Shown here: one piece after another, positions 1 to 6,895 of the stretch
Layout: every line of letters begins with the position of its first letter
Position numbering within the stretch: the first letter of the stretch is position 1
Assembly: GCA_964613235.1 (NCBI GenBank)
Contig: CAZTGM010000062.1
Location: 1-7,815 of the forward strand
DNA: 7,815 nucleotides
Origin: J005 sp964613235
GTDB taxonomy: Bacteria > Pseudomonadota > Zetaproteobacteria > Mariprofundales > Mariprofundaceae
Direction: 5' to 3'
The notes under the pieces: generated by a model
The model's input: only the letters and a program-made list of their open reading frames with translations
What the model was told of the DNA's origin: nothing
Database searches by the model: none
Position numbers and translations under genes: made by a program

Positions 1-55
1 AGGCTGAGCCAGCAGATTTACAGTCTGCCCCCTTTAGCCACTCGGGAACCTCTCC
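1..55 (-). tRNA. tRNA-Tyr (anticodon GUA), 5' part only, cut by window edge
   Basis: On the minus strand the RNA starts at base 55 with GGAGAGG followed by TTCCCGAGTGG, the usual start of a bacterial tRNA-Tyr. The anticodon stem-loop reads CAGACTGTAAATCTG, with anticodon GTA at bases 19-21 (seen as tac on the plus strand). After it comes the beginning of a long variable arm (TGGCTCAGCCT), typical of class II tRNA-Tyr. The T arm and acceptor 3' strand lie outside the window. It lies 98 bases downstream of tRNA-Thr. In many proteobacteria this Thr-Tyr order continues into tRNA-Gly, tRNA-Thr and tuf; whether it does so here cannot be seen. Confidence 0.95.
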
Positions 56-99
56 ATTCATCGTCCACCCAACCAGCCCGCAGAGCCGGAGGGCGCGCG

Positions 100-127
100 A
101 TTTTGCACCATTGACATGCGCTGTCAA
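100..127 (-). promoter_or_regulatory. Candidate internal sigma70 promoter for tRNA-Tyr, with inverted repeat
   Basis: On the minus strand a perfect -35 hexamer TTGACA (122-127) is followed after 16 bases by CAAAAT (100-105), which matches four of six -10 positions. A GC-only stretch, CGCGCGCC (92-99), comes next and resembles the discriminators of stringently controlled stable-RNA promoters. Transcription would begin near base 93, about 38 bases ahead of tRNA-Tyr. The -35 box forms one arm of a 6-5-6 inverted repeat, TTGACA-N5-TGTCAA (111-127). The role is inferred; the -10 is imperfect and the tRNAs could instead be one transcript from the promoter upstream of tRNA-Thr. Confidence 0.5.
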
Positions 128-153
128 CATATTATTGGCCTGTTGCCACAAAC

Positions 154-229
154 TGGAGCCGGTGAGAGGACTCGAACCCCCGGCCAGCTGATTACAAATC
201 AGCTGCTCTACCAACTGAGCTACACCGGC
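154..229 (-). tRNA. tRNA-Thr (anticodon UGU)
   Basis: This is a complete 76-nt tRNA on the minus strand. The acceptor stem GCCGGTG (from base 229) pairs perfectly with CACCGGC, followed by discriminator T and a genome-encoded CCA (154-156). The D arm is GCTC-AGTTGGTA-GAGC. The anticodon stem GCTGA/TCAGC encloses loop TTTGTAA, giving anticodon TGT, which reads ACA and other ACN threonine codons. The T loop is TTCGAGT, on a stem with two G-U pairs. It lies 94 bases after the gltX stop, on the same strand, but has its own strong promoter-like sequence. Confidence 0.97.
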
Positions 230-250
230 TTCTGCCATGGACAGCGGCGC

Positions 251-278
251 ATCATAGCCAGCAGCGAACCAAACTCAA
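251..278 (-). promoter_or_regulatory. Sigma70-like promoter of the tRNA-Thr/tRNA-Tyr unit
   Basis: On the minus strand TTGAGT (273-278, four of six -35 matches) and TATGAT (251-256, five of six -10 matches) are separated by 16 bases. The next seven bases are GCGCCGC, a GC-rich discriminator of the kind that makes stable-RNA promoters sensitive to ppGpp. Predicted initiation is near base 244, leaving a short leader of about 15 nt before tRNA-Thr, which fits an RNase P-processed tRNA precursor. Stringent control is inferred from the discriminator and the gene type. Confidence 0.7.
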
Positions 279-323
279 GCTGCAAAACAGCAAGCGTGTC
301 TTTTTCCGACATGCCGGCTCGCC

Positions 324-1718
324 TCATGCGACATGTAAACGTTCGATCCCGCGGTGTATGCGCTGCAATGCTTCCTCGCGCCCCAGCAATGCCAGCGTCT
401 GATCAATTGGTGGCGACACCGGCCCGCCCGACAGCAGGATACGCACCGGCTGTGCCAGTTTGCCCATACCCACACCGGCTTCTTCACAGATATCTCGAAT
501 AGCTGCATGCGCCGCTTCACCGGTAAACGACCCGCCCATTGCCTCCAGGCGCTCGACAAAGGCGGCCAGCAATGGCCAGGTGGTATCCCGAAAATGTTTT
601 TTCACAGCCTTTTCATCATAATGATCCGGTGCCTGATAAAAGAAACGTGCGCCGTCGGCCAGCTCAACCAGTGATTTGGAACGCTCCTGCAACGAAGCAA
701 TCACCTGCAACAAATCCGGACCGCCATCCGTTGGCACATCAAGGAAACGCTGCACTTCCACCTGCAAGGAAGCCGGCTCCGCCTGCCGTAGATATGTCGC
801 ATTGAGCCAGTCCAGCTTTTGCTGATCAAAGCGCGCCGCCGTTTTGCCGACCTGCCCCAGATCAAACAATTCGACCAGCTGTTCACGCGAAAACACTTCC
901 TCATCACCATGCGACCAGCCCAGTCGCGCCAGATAATTGACCAGCGCATCAGCCAGATAGCCTTTATCACGATACTCGGTTACAGCCACGGCGCCATGAC
1001 GCTTGGACATCTTGGCTCCGTCCGGTCCGTGGATCAGTGGAATATGCGAAAAGCTCGGCACCGGCAGGCCCAGCGCTTCATATAACTGAATCTGGCGCGG
1101 TGTGTTGTTCAGATGATCGGAGCCGCGTACAACATGCGTGATCCCCATGGCCGCATCATCAGCCACAACAGCCAGATTATAGGTCGGCGTACCATCCGAA
1201 CGCAGCAGAATCAGGTCATCGAGCTCGGCATTATCGAAAACGACATCTCCGAGCACCTTGTCGCGCACAATCGTCTGACCGATATCTGGCGAACGAAAAC
1301 GCACCACATAAGGCATATCGGCAGGACGATCCGAACGATGGCGGCAACTTCCGTCATATTTCGGCTTTTCACCACGTGCCCGCTGCTCCTCGCGCATGGC
1401 ATCCAGTTCCTCGCGCGTGCAATAACAGCGATAGGCATGCCCTTCTTCCAGCAATTGCTCGACAGCCAGCACATGCTCTGCCTGGCGCGTATGCTGAAAC
1501 ACTGGCGCCTCGTCCCAGTCCAGACCCAACCATGTCAGACCATCGAGAATCACCTGTGTCGCCTCTTCCGTTGAACGCTCGCGATCCGTATCCTCGATGC
1601 GCAACACAAATTCACCACCATGATGGCGTGCATATAGCCATGAAAATAATGCCGTGCGCGCACCACCGATATGCAGCATGCCCGTTGGTGAAGGTGCAAA
1701 ACGTGTACGAACTTTCAT
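324..1718 (-). CDS. gltX: Glutamyl-tRNA synthetase
   Basis: A 464-aa class I synthetase that charges tRNA-Glu with glutamate in the cytoplasm, using ATP. The N-terminal Rossmann fold shows the HIGH-type motif as HIGG (residues 16-19) after FAPSPTG. The KMSKR loop is exact at 236-240. A zinc site is intact: C98, C100, C125 and H127, arranged CYC...CRH as in E. coli GluRS. Length is close to the E. coli enzyme (471 aa), and the C-terminal helical anticodon-binding part ends in the usual LGREEALQRI-type helix. The ATG at 1716-1718 has AGGAG (1725-1729) 6 bases upstream. The gene follows the AsmA-like gene after 107 bases, with no convincing terminator between them, so read-through is possible. 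Whether it also mischarges tRNA-Gln cannot be read from these motifs; the zinc site resembles that of discriminating enzymes. Confidence 0.97.
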   Translation of the reverse strand: MKVRTRFAPSPTGMLHIGGARTALFSWLYARHHGGEFVLRIEDTDRERSTEEATQVILDGLTWLGLDWDEAPVFQHTRQAEHVLAVEQLLEEGHAYRCYCTREELDAMREEQRARGEKPKYDGSCRHRSDRPADMPYVVRFRSPDIGQTIVRDKVLGDVVFDNAELDDLILLRSDGTPTYNLAVVADDAAMGITHVVRGSDHLNNTPRQIQLYEALGLPVPSFSHIPLIHGPDGAKMSKRHGAVAVTEYRDKGYLADALVNYLARLGWSHGDEEVFSREQLVELFDLGQVGKTAARFDQQKLDWLNATYLRQAEPASLQVEVQRFLDVPTDGGPDLLQVIASLQERSKSLVELADGARFFYQAPDHYDEKAVKKHFRDTTWPLLAAFVERLEAMGGSFTGEAAHAAIRDICEEAGVGMGKLAQPVRILLSGGPVSPPIDQTLALLGREEALQRIHRGIERLHVA

Positions 1719-1741
1719 GAAAGACTCCTGCGAAAAGCCGG

Positions 1742-1754
1742 CAGGCTATGCCTG
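1742..1754 (-). repeat. Small perfect hairpin upstream of gltX
   Basis: In the 107-base leader between the AsmA-like gene and gltX, the minus strand contains CAGGC-ATA-GCCTG, a perfect 5-bp stem with a 3-base loop. It ends 12 bases ahead of the gltX ribosome-binding site. It is not followed directly by a T run, so it is not a standard terminator. It could act in mRNA processing or do nothing. A 10-bp palindrome, ACAGGCCTGT, lies further upstream at 1786-1795; palindromes of that size occur by chance at this window length. Confidence 0.25.
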
Positions 1755-1825
1755 TAGTCGCCGTGAACAAGCCCCAATGTCATGAACAGGCCTGTGCATA
1801 CTATCCTGATCACGCGATTCGCGCT

Positions 1826-4510
1826 TTAATGCACGCTGACTGCAATCACACGAATCCCGCCAACTTCAGGTCCATCCGCCCGGCCCACCGGCCAGCGTGG
1901 ATAAATCCGCGCCGCAGGCAAGCCCAGACGCACGGCATAATCCTCCACCAAATGCTGCGTGAAACGGATACGCGCAATACTATGCGCATCCAGGCTCTGT
2001 ATAGCGATATCCGGATACAGCTCCAGCAACCAGCCCTTATTGGCACGCACCCTTCGCAACAGCTTGCGCAGTCGCAAACGCTCATTCGGCGTCAAACCTG
2101 CCTGCTCGTGCAAACGAATTTGAGCCTCCGGCGTATGATAGGTGTATGCTGCAGCCGCTATCGTTTTCACCGGCTCTTCCATAAATGTCTGCAGCCGCTG
2201 CAACACCATATCACCGAACCGACTCCATGATAAAGGCTGCCCCTGCCAGTCACCCTGCACGCGCATGGTGACCTCCTGCCGGGCCAACCGCATAATTACC
2301 TGCTTTGCCGCATAGCCGATACGTGCCTGCAACGGATCCGTCCCTGGCTGCACTGACGCAGCCAGCAGCGGATGCGATAAACTGAAACGAAACTGTCCCG
2401 TATAACCCTTACCGTTATTTGCCTGCTGCATATCCACAGCAGCAGACCAGCGCCCACGCTGCAATTCGGGCAATCCTGAAAGCACCAGCCAGTGGCGCAG
2501 AAAAAAAGGCAGAGCATGTACGACATGCAGTCGTCCTGTCCATTGTATGCCAGTGGCCAACACATTCCATTTGCCATCGCAATTCATGGCACCGCCATCC
2601 CAGTCACCCTGCATACGCATCTTCGACCAGTGCCCTTTGGCTATATCATGCAGTTCCAGATTCATGTTTTTCAGCCATACATCGTCGTCCTGGCCGACGG
2701 CAATGCTACCCTGCTGCAATCGAAGAACAGTGATTTTCCAGCCATGGTCACGCAGCAGGCGCTTCCACCATACATCCTGCAACTGCGCCACCTGCTGCGG
2801 TGGCTGCAGACTCATCGGCGTCAGTGGAGCCGTATAACGCCATTGCCGCCCGCGAACGTCGCGAAGTACCCTGCTGCCACTCTCATCCAGCGCAAAAGCC
2901 AGCGACAATTCATCAACATACCAATGGTCTCCGGCATGGGAAAGCGCCAGCGACTGTATATCAAATTTGCCCTGTATCGCCCACTTTGCCTGCGCAATAT
3001 CGATCGTACAATTAAAATCGGTGCTGCCAGCCAAGGATACCGGTGCCATTGCAGCATCAGCCGTCGTCAGGCCCAGCACAGGTCGCAACGTTCCCAAATC
3101 AACTTTTCTGCCATCGATCTGCAGGCGCGTTTCAGCCAGGCCACCCTGCTGTAACAGGCCATGCCCCTGTAAATGCCATACCGCCCCGTCTTCAGCCTCC
3201 CCCTTCTCCGTTGCCAATGTCACATCAAAACGATTGTCTTTCAGCGCCAGCCGTCCTTGCAACGCCGGCACACGCATATCGTCCTCAGCCATGGCGATGT
3301 GCAATTGTGCATGACGAAACTGCATCTCATCCACAAACCAGCGCCAGCGTAACGGCTCTGTCGCATCAACCATGGCCGCAGGCCGCAAACGCCCTTCCAC
3401 ATTCAATGCCTGCATTCGCCCGATATGTACGGCATGTCGGGCACTGTCGATACGCCAGTCCGTACAACTGAGATCACCCGCACGCCAGCCGATATCATCG
3501 TCATGTCCGGCATCGAACAGCGACAAATCAACAATCCGCGCCCGTTTGCCCGACCCCTGCCAATGACCGGTGGACAGATCACCTGTGAGTGCCACCGCAC
3601 CATCAAACAGCCCGCCGCGCAATTCACGATCCATCACAGCCGGCACCAGACCACGCATACTCGCCAATGGCCATGCCTCGGCCTCCAGCGTCATTCGCCA
3701 TTGCTGATCATGTAATGCACCCCGCCACTGCAACTCCGAGGCATACCGTTGACCGAACATCAGCTGAGCCTGCCCGTCAAAAGCCAGCTCCCCCGCAGAA
3801 TCTGTCCAGGACAATGCACCGGCAAACCGCGTAGCATCAGCAACCGCACCCAGCCATGCCGACAAGTCATCGGCATGTACATCATCCCAGCGCAATTCGC
3901 CCTGCATCACCCCATGCTCAATCGCAGCCACGCCGAAAGCCTGCACCCTGCCACCTGCCAGCCGTGCCGATAACTGCCAGTGTGATTCACCACCATATTC
4001 ATCAGCCAGGGCGTGCAGGGAATGCAATTGCAGGGAACGCCCGGTCCGATCCAGCACAATGTCGCCATCCACCTGCCAGCGGTGAATACGAAATACACCA
4101 ATATCCGGCAATACATCACGCCAGACATCAATCCGGCGGGAATCGTACACATGCATGTCCAGCCCGCGGATACGCAATTCATAAATATCAGGTATTTCGC
4201 CTGCCAGTGCAGCGGGTCCTGTTTTCATCAGCACCGAATCGATATGAATCCTCATATCATCACACTGCAACACGACATCATCCATACTCAGGGCATTGCG
4301 TAATAAACGATAGCGCACATTGCTGACCTTGAACCCTGCCTGATCCGCCCAGCGACTCAGAACCTGCTCCGCCTGCGTCTGCGTCTCCACCTGAATAGCA
4401 AAATGCAGCCCAACCAACGCAAACAACATCATGCCGCATAAAGCCAGATACCACCTGGCCTGCAGCGGCATCGTGCCGACCGGATGCAGAAACAAACGTT
4501 TGTTCAGCAT
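1826..4510 (-). CDS. AsmA/DUF748-like membrane-anchored envelope protein with OmpA-like C-terminal region
   Basis: An 894-aa protein of unproven function. It has one N-terminal membrane segment (about residues 20-40, rich in L, M, A and F, preceded by K4, R5 and R19), then a long periplasmic-type region of short amphipathic beta strands with repeated patterns such as 'L.G....G' and 'W.......LEL'. This build is typical of AsmA-like proteins, a superfamily that includes TamB and YhdP and bridges the periplasm or aids lipid and outer-membrane traffic. Near the end, an 'LTPNERLRLRKLLRRV' helix (about 806-821), 'LELYPDI', and a 'RIRFTQHLVEDYAVRLGLPAARIYPRWPVG' stretch look like a divergent OmpA-like fold, as at the end of DUF748 proteins. 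The ATG lies 6 bases after the acs stop; its likely Shine-Dalgarno GAGGG (4514-4518) overlaps that stop, so translation is probably coupled. An alternative start, M14, would keep the membrane segment. Gene status is near certain; the family call is moderate. Confidence 0.7.
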   Translation of the reverse strand: MLNKRLFLHPVGTMPLQARWYLALCGMMLFALVGLHFAIQVETQTQAEQVLSRWADQAGFKVSNVRYRLLRNALSMDDVVLQCDDMRIHIDSVLMKTGPAALAGEIPDIYELRIRGLDMHVYDSRRIDVWRDVLPDIGVFRIHRWQVDGDIVLDRTGRSLQLHSLHALADEYGGESHWQLSARLAGGRVQAFGVAAIEHGVMQGELRWDDVHADDLSAWLGAVADATRFAGALSWTDSAGELAFDGQAQLMFGQRYASELQWRGALHDQQWRMTLEAEAWPLASMRGLVPAVMDRELRGGLFDGAVALTGDLSTGHWQGSGKRARIVDLSLFDAGHDDDIGWRAGDLSCTDWRIDSARHAVHIGRMQALNVEGRLRPAAMVDATEPLRWRWFVDEMQFRHAQLHIAMAEDDMRVPALQGRLALKDNRFDVTLATEKGEAEDGAVWHLQGHGLLQQGGLAETRLQIDGRKVDLGTLRPVLGLTTADAAMAPVSLAGSTDFNCTIDIAQAKWAIQGKFDIQSLALSHAGDHWYVDELSLAFALDESGSRVLRDVRGRQWRYTAPLTPMSLQPPQQVAQLQDVWWKRLLRDHGWKITVLRLQQGSIAVGQDDDVWLKNMNLELHDIAKGHWSKMRMQGDWDGGAMNCDGKWNVLATGIQWTGRLHVVHALPFFLRHWLVLSGLPELQRGRWSAAVDMQQANNGKGYTGQFRFSLSHPLLAASVQPGTDPLQARIGYAAKQVIMRLARQEVTMRVQGDWQGQPLSWSRFGDMVLQRLQTFMEEPVKTIAAAAYTYHTPEAQIRLHEQAGLTPNERLRLRKLLRRVRANKGWLLELYPDIAIQSLDAHSIARIRFTQHLVEDYAVRLGLPAARIYPRWPVGRADGPEVGGIRVIAVSVH
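4491..4504. repeat. 14-bp perfect palindrome at start of the AsmA-like gene
   Basis: AACAAACGTTTGTT is identical on both strands and sits over codons 3-7 of the AsmA-like gene, just downstream of its start codon. It might serve as a protein-binding site or weak mRNA hairpin, but about half a palindrome of this length is expected by chance in a window of this size, and coding constraints can create one. Confidence 0.25.
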
Positions 4511-4516
4511 CGGCCC

Positions 4517-6463
4517 TCAGCCATCACCCAATAACAACTTGTTCACCACAGCACTGTCTTCCAGTGTGGAAATGTCCTGCGTGATCTGGCGCCCTGCCGC
4601 AATATCGCGCAGCAGGCGACGCATGATCTTGCCGGAACGGGTTTTCGGCAGTGCCTCGGCAAATCGAATGTCATCCGGCCTGGCAATAGCACCAATTTCC
4701 GCAGCCACATGTTCACGCAACTGCTGCTTTAACCCCTCTTCTGCCTCGCCTTTCAATACGACAAACGCGCAAATAGCTTCACCCTTGATATCGTCCGGCC
4801 GGCCAACCACGGCAGCCTCAGCCACAGCAGCATGCGATACCAGCGCCGATTCAATTTCCATGGTGCCCAGACGATGACCGGAAACATTCAGCACATCGTC
4901 CACACGCCCCATAATCCAGCAATAGCCATCCTCATCCCTGCGTGCGCCATCGCCGGCAAAATAGAAACGCCCGTCAAACTTGCGCCAGTAGGTATCAACA
5001 TAACGTTGCTCATCACCCCAGATACCCCGCAACATCGACGGCCATGGCTGTCGAATCACCAGCAGGCCGCCACCTTCCCGAACACTCACACCGTGACTGT
5101 CGACCACATCGGCATCAATGCCCGGCAATGGCAGGGTTGCCGAACCCGGCCTGGTCGGGGTGGCAAACGGCAATGGCGCAATCATGTGACCGCCCGTTTC
5201 CGTCTGCCACCAGGTATCCACAATCGGGCAGCGCCGCTGGCCGATCTCTTTATAATACCACATCCAGGCCTCCGGGTTAATCGGCTCACCGACCGTGCCC
5301 AGCACACGCAGCGTCGAAAGATCATAACGGGCTGGCCATGCATCACCGGCCTTGATCAGGGCGCGAATGGCCGTCGGAGCCGTATAGAAAATGCTAACCT
5401 GATGATCCTGACAGATTTTCCACAAACGCCCCGCATCCGGGTAGGTCGGCACACCCTCATACATCAATGTCGTACCACCGCAAGCCAGCGGCCCATAGAC
5501 GGAATAGGTATGGCCGGTAATCCAGCCAATATCGGCCGTACACCAAAACACATCCTGTTGCGGCCTGAAATCAAATGTCCACAGCATCGTCAGACGCGCC
5601 CATAACAGATAGCCACCGGTCGTATGCAGAATGCCTTTGGGTTTACCCGTGGAACCGGAGGTATATAATATGAATAGTGGATGCTCAGCGCCGAGCACGG
5701 CTGGCACACAGACATCCGGCTCGACCTGCAAAGCCTCATACCAGTCAATATCGCGTCCCTGATTCCAGGCAATCTCGTTATCACCACGCCGAACCACCAG
5801 CACATGACGTACGCTACGCCCGCCCTGCTCCAGTGCCTGATCCACTCGCCCTTTCAGTGCATGCACCGCACCGCGCCGCCAGCCACCATCCGCTGTAAGC
5901 ACCAGCTTTGCTTCGGTATCCTCAATACGATCTCTTAAAGCCTGTGCGGAAAAGGCTCCGAACACCACCGAATGCACCGCACCAATACGCGTACAGGCAA
6001 GCATCGCCACGGCCGCCTCAGGAATCATCGGCATATAGATAATCACCCGGTCGCCAGCCTCGATGCCAAGCTGTTTCAGCGCATTAGCCGCCCGACACAC
6101 CTCGGATAACAGTTCACGGTAACTGATGCGCCGCACATCACCCGGTTCACCCTCCCAGACAATGGCCGTGCGCTCACCATGGCCGGCAGCCACATGCCGA
6201 TCCAGACAGTTTTCCGATACATTCAGACAGCCATCCTCAAACCATGTGAAAAACGGCGGTCGCTCCCGGTTCAGAACCCGTGTAAACGGTTTTTGCCATT
6301 GCAAATGTTCCAGTGCCAGCTCTCGCCAGGTGCCGTCGGCATCGACAGCAAAACGCTCACACCATTGCCGATAATCGGCAAACGAAGCAATGTTCGCCTC
6401 CTCATCACGGGGTGGATCAAATTTTCTCTGCTCATGCAGCACACTGGTAATCATCTCATCCAT
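4517..6463 (-). CDS. acs: Acetyl-CoA synthetase (AMP-forming)
   Basis: A 648-aa cytoplasmic enzyme that converts acetate, ATP and CoA to acetyl-CoA, AMP and pyrophosphate through acetyl-AMP. Numbered from the chosen start, it shows the phosphate-binding motif YTSGSTGKPKG (267-277), the adenylation motif TWWQTETGG (417-425) whose tryptophans suit the small acetate pocket, the hinge region YFAGDGARRDEDGYCWIMGRVDD (501-523), and the C-terminal PKTRSGKIMRR whose lysine (612) matches the residue acetylated by Pat-type enzymes in Salmonella Acs. Length matches the family. I chose the ATG at 6461-6463 because GGAGG (6469-6473) lies 5 bases upstream and the protein then begins MDEMITSVLHEQR, like related Acs proteins. 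An in-frame ATG 17 codons earlier (6512-6514) also has a GGAAGG site and cannot be fully excluded. Propionyl-CoA synthetase is less likely given the motifs. Confidence 0.96.
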   Translation of the reverse strand: MDEMITSVLHEQRKFDPPRDEEANIASFADYRQWCERFAVDADGTWRELALEHLQWQKPFTRVLNRERPPFFTWFEDGCLNVSENCLDRHVAAGHGERTAIVWEGEPGDVRRISYRELLSEVCRAANALKQLGIEAGDRVIIYMPMIPEAAVAMLACTRIGAVHSVVFGAFSAQALRDRIEDTEAKLVLTADGGWRRGAVHALKGRVDQALEQGGRSVRHVLVVRRGDNEIAWNQGRDIDWYEALQVEPDVCVPAVLGAEHPLFILYTSGSTGKPKGILHTTGGYLLWARLTMLWTFDFRPQQDVFWCTADIGWITGHTYSVYGPLACGGTTLMYEGVPTYPDAGRLWKICQDHQVSIFYTAPTAIRALIKAGDAWPARYDLSTLRVLGTVGEPINPEAWMWYYKEIGQRRCPIVDTWWQTETGGHMIAPLPFATPTRPGSATLPLPGIDADVVDSHGVSVREGGGLLVIRQPWPSMLRGIWGDEQRYVDTYWRKFDGRFYFAGDGARRDEDGYCWIMGRVDDVLNVSGHRLGTMEIESALVSHAAVAEAAVVGRPDDIKGEAICAFVVLKGEAEEGLKQQLREHVAAEIGAIARPDDIRFAEALPKTRSGKIMRRLLRDIAAGRQITQDISTLEDSAVVNKLLLGDG

Positions 6464-6468
6464 ATCCG

Positions 6469-6473
6469 CCTCC
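6469..6473 (-). promoter_or_regulatory. Ribosome-binding site deciding the acs start
   Basis: The minus strand reads GGAGG, then the five bases CGGAT, then ATG at 6461-6463. This strong, well-spaced site favours the internal start over the upstream ATG at 6512-6514, which would add 17 residues without recognisable Acs similarity. Confidence 0.75.
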
Positions 6474-6492
6474 ACATCCGTCGTGGCCAAGA

Positions 6493-6521
6493 TTCCTATC
6501 AGAAGCGACGGCATTGCTCAA
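6493..6521 (-). promoter_or_regulatory. Weak candidate promoter of acs
   Basis: On the minus strand TTGAGC (6516-6521) is followed after 17 bases by TAGGAA (6493-6498), preceded by TG one base away as in extended -10 promoters. Initiation would be near base 6486, downstream of the longer-start ATG and about 23 bases before the chosen acs ATG, which agrees with the shorter protein. The -10 matches only three of six positions, so this is tentative. Confidence 0.25.
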
Positions 6522-6541
6522 CCTTCCCGACAGGTTAGTAT
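6514..6541 (+). promoter_or_regulatory. Weak candidate promoter of cutA-ccdA
   Basis: TTGCTC (6514-6519) and TAGTAT (6536-6541) are separated by 16 bases. If used, transcription would begin at about 6548, next to the cutA ATG at 6549, so the message would have practically no leader. The -35 box overlaps the candidate acs -35 on the other strand. Match quality is only three and four of six positions, and the assignment is tentative. Confidence 0.25.
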
Positions 6542-6548
6542 CCTGACC

Positions 6549-6881
6549 ATGGATGCCACCATTGCTGTTATTCAAACTACACTCAACGATCGAAAAACAG
6601 CCGAACAGCTAGCCCACGCCATGGTTGAAAATGGCATGGCAGCCTGTGTACAGATTTATCCAGACATCACATCCGTGTACCGCTGGCAGGGCACATGTGA
6701 AAGCGGCGTGGAAATCCTGCTGACCATCAAGACATCTGTAGCAAAAGAGGCCGCATTGTGTGACTGGCTGCAACAAACACACCCTTATGAACTGCCGGAA
6801 ATCATTACGCGTCACGCACGCACCACTGCTGCTTATGCCGCATGGGTCGATGCGGGAACATCCTGTCAATCAGACCAATGA
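6549..6881 (+). CDS. cutA: CutA family divalent-metal tolerance protein
   Basis: A 110-aa protein, close to the 112 aa of E. coli CutA. CutA proteins form very stable trimers with a ferredoxin-like fold resembling PII signalling proteins, bind copper in vitro, and were linked to divalent-metal tolerance in E. coli; the exact role is still unclear. Family signatures are present in order: an AACVQIYP segment with the conserved cysteine (C33), ITSVYRWQG (40-48), and HPYELPEI (78-85) with the conserved histidine and glutamates, ending in a YAAWV helix. The ATG at 6549 gives the family's usual N-terminus (short lead, then IAVIQTTLND). No good Shine-Dalgarno precedes it; the nearest AGG is 14 bases away. 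The gene is divergent from acs and ends 25 bases before ccdA, suggesting co-transcription, as cutA is with dsbD in E. coli. Confidence 0.95.
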   Translation: MDATIAVIQTTLNDRKTAEQLAHAMVENGMAACVQIYPDITSVYRWQGTCESGVEILLTIKTSVAKEAALCDWLQQTHPYELPEIITRHARTTAAYAAWVDAGTSCQSDQ

Positions 6882-6895
6882 CGTATAACCATCAC

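Noticed and set aside
111..135. Plus-strand promoter using TTGACA at 111-116 and TATTAT at 130-135
   Set aside because: The spacer is only 13 bases and no plus-strand gene follows; the TTGACA is the other arm of the inverted repeat.
291..323. Possible gltX terminator (CCGG-CATG-TCGG followed by AAAAAG on the minus strand)
   Set aside because: The stem is 4 bp with a G-U pair and is followed by A residues, not T residues, in the direction of transcription.
1113..1574. 153-codon plus-strand open frame antisense to gltX
   Set aside because: It mirrors conserved synthetase sequence and has no independent evidence of translation.
2492..3154. 220-codon plus-strand open frame inside the AsmA-like gene
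   Set aside because: It is antisense to a long, well-formed gene, has a low-complexity composition rich in H, Q, R, P and S, and shows no recognisable domain or ribosome-binding site.
4832..5605. 257-codon plus-strand open frame antisense to acs
   Set aside because: The opposite strand encodes conserved Acs motifs throughout; the antisense product is rich in R, H, P and T and matches no family.
6390..6548. Longer N-terminus for CutA, beginning at an upstream ATG
   Set aside because: The added 53 residues are antisense to the start of acs and cover the intergenic region, have no CutA similarity, and make the protein far longer than the family.
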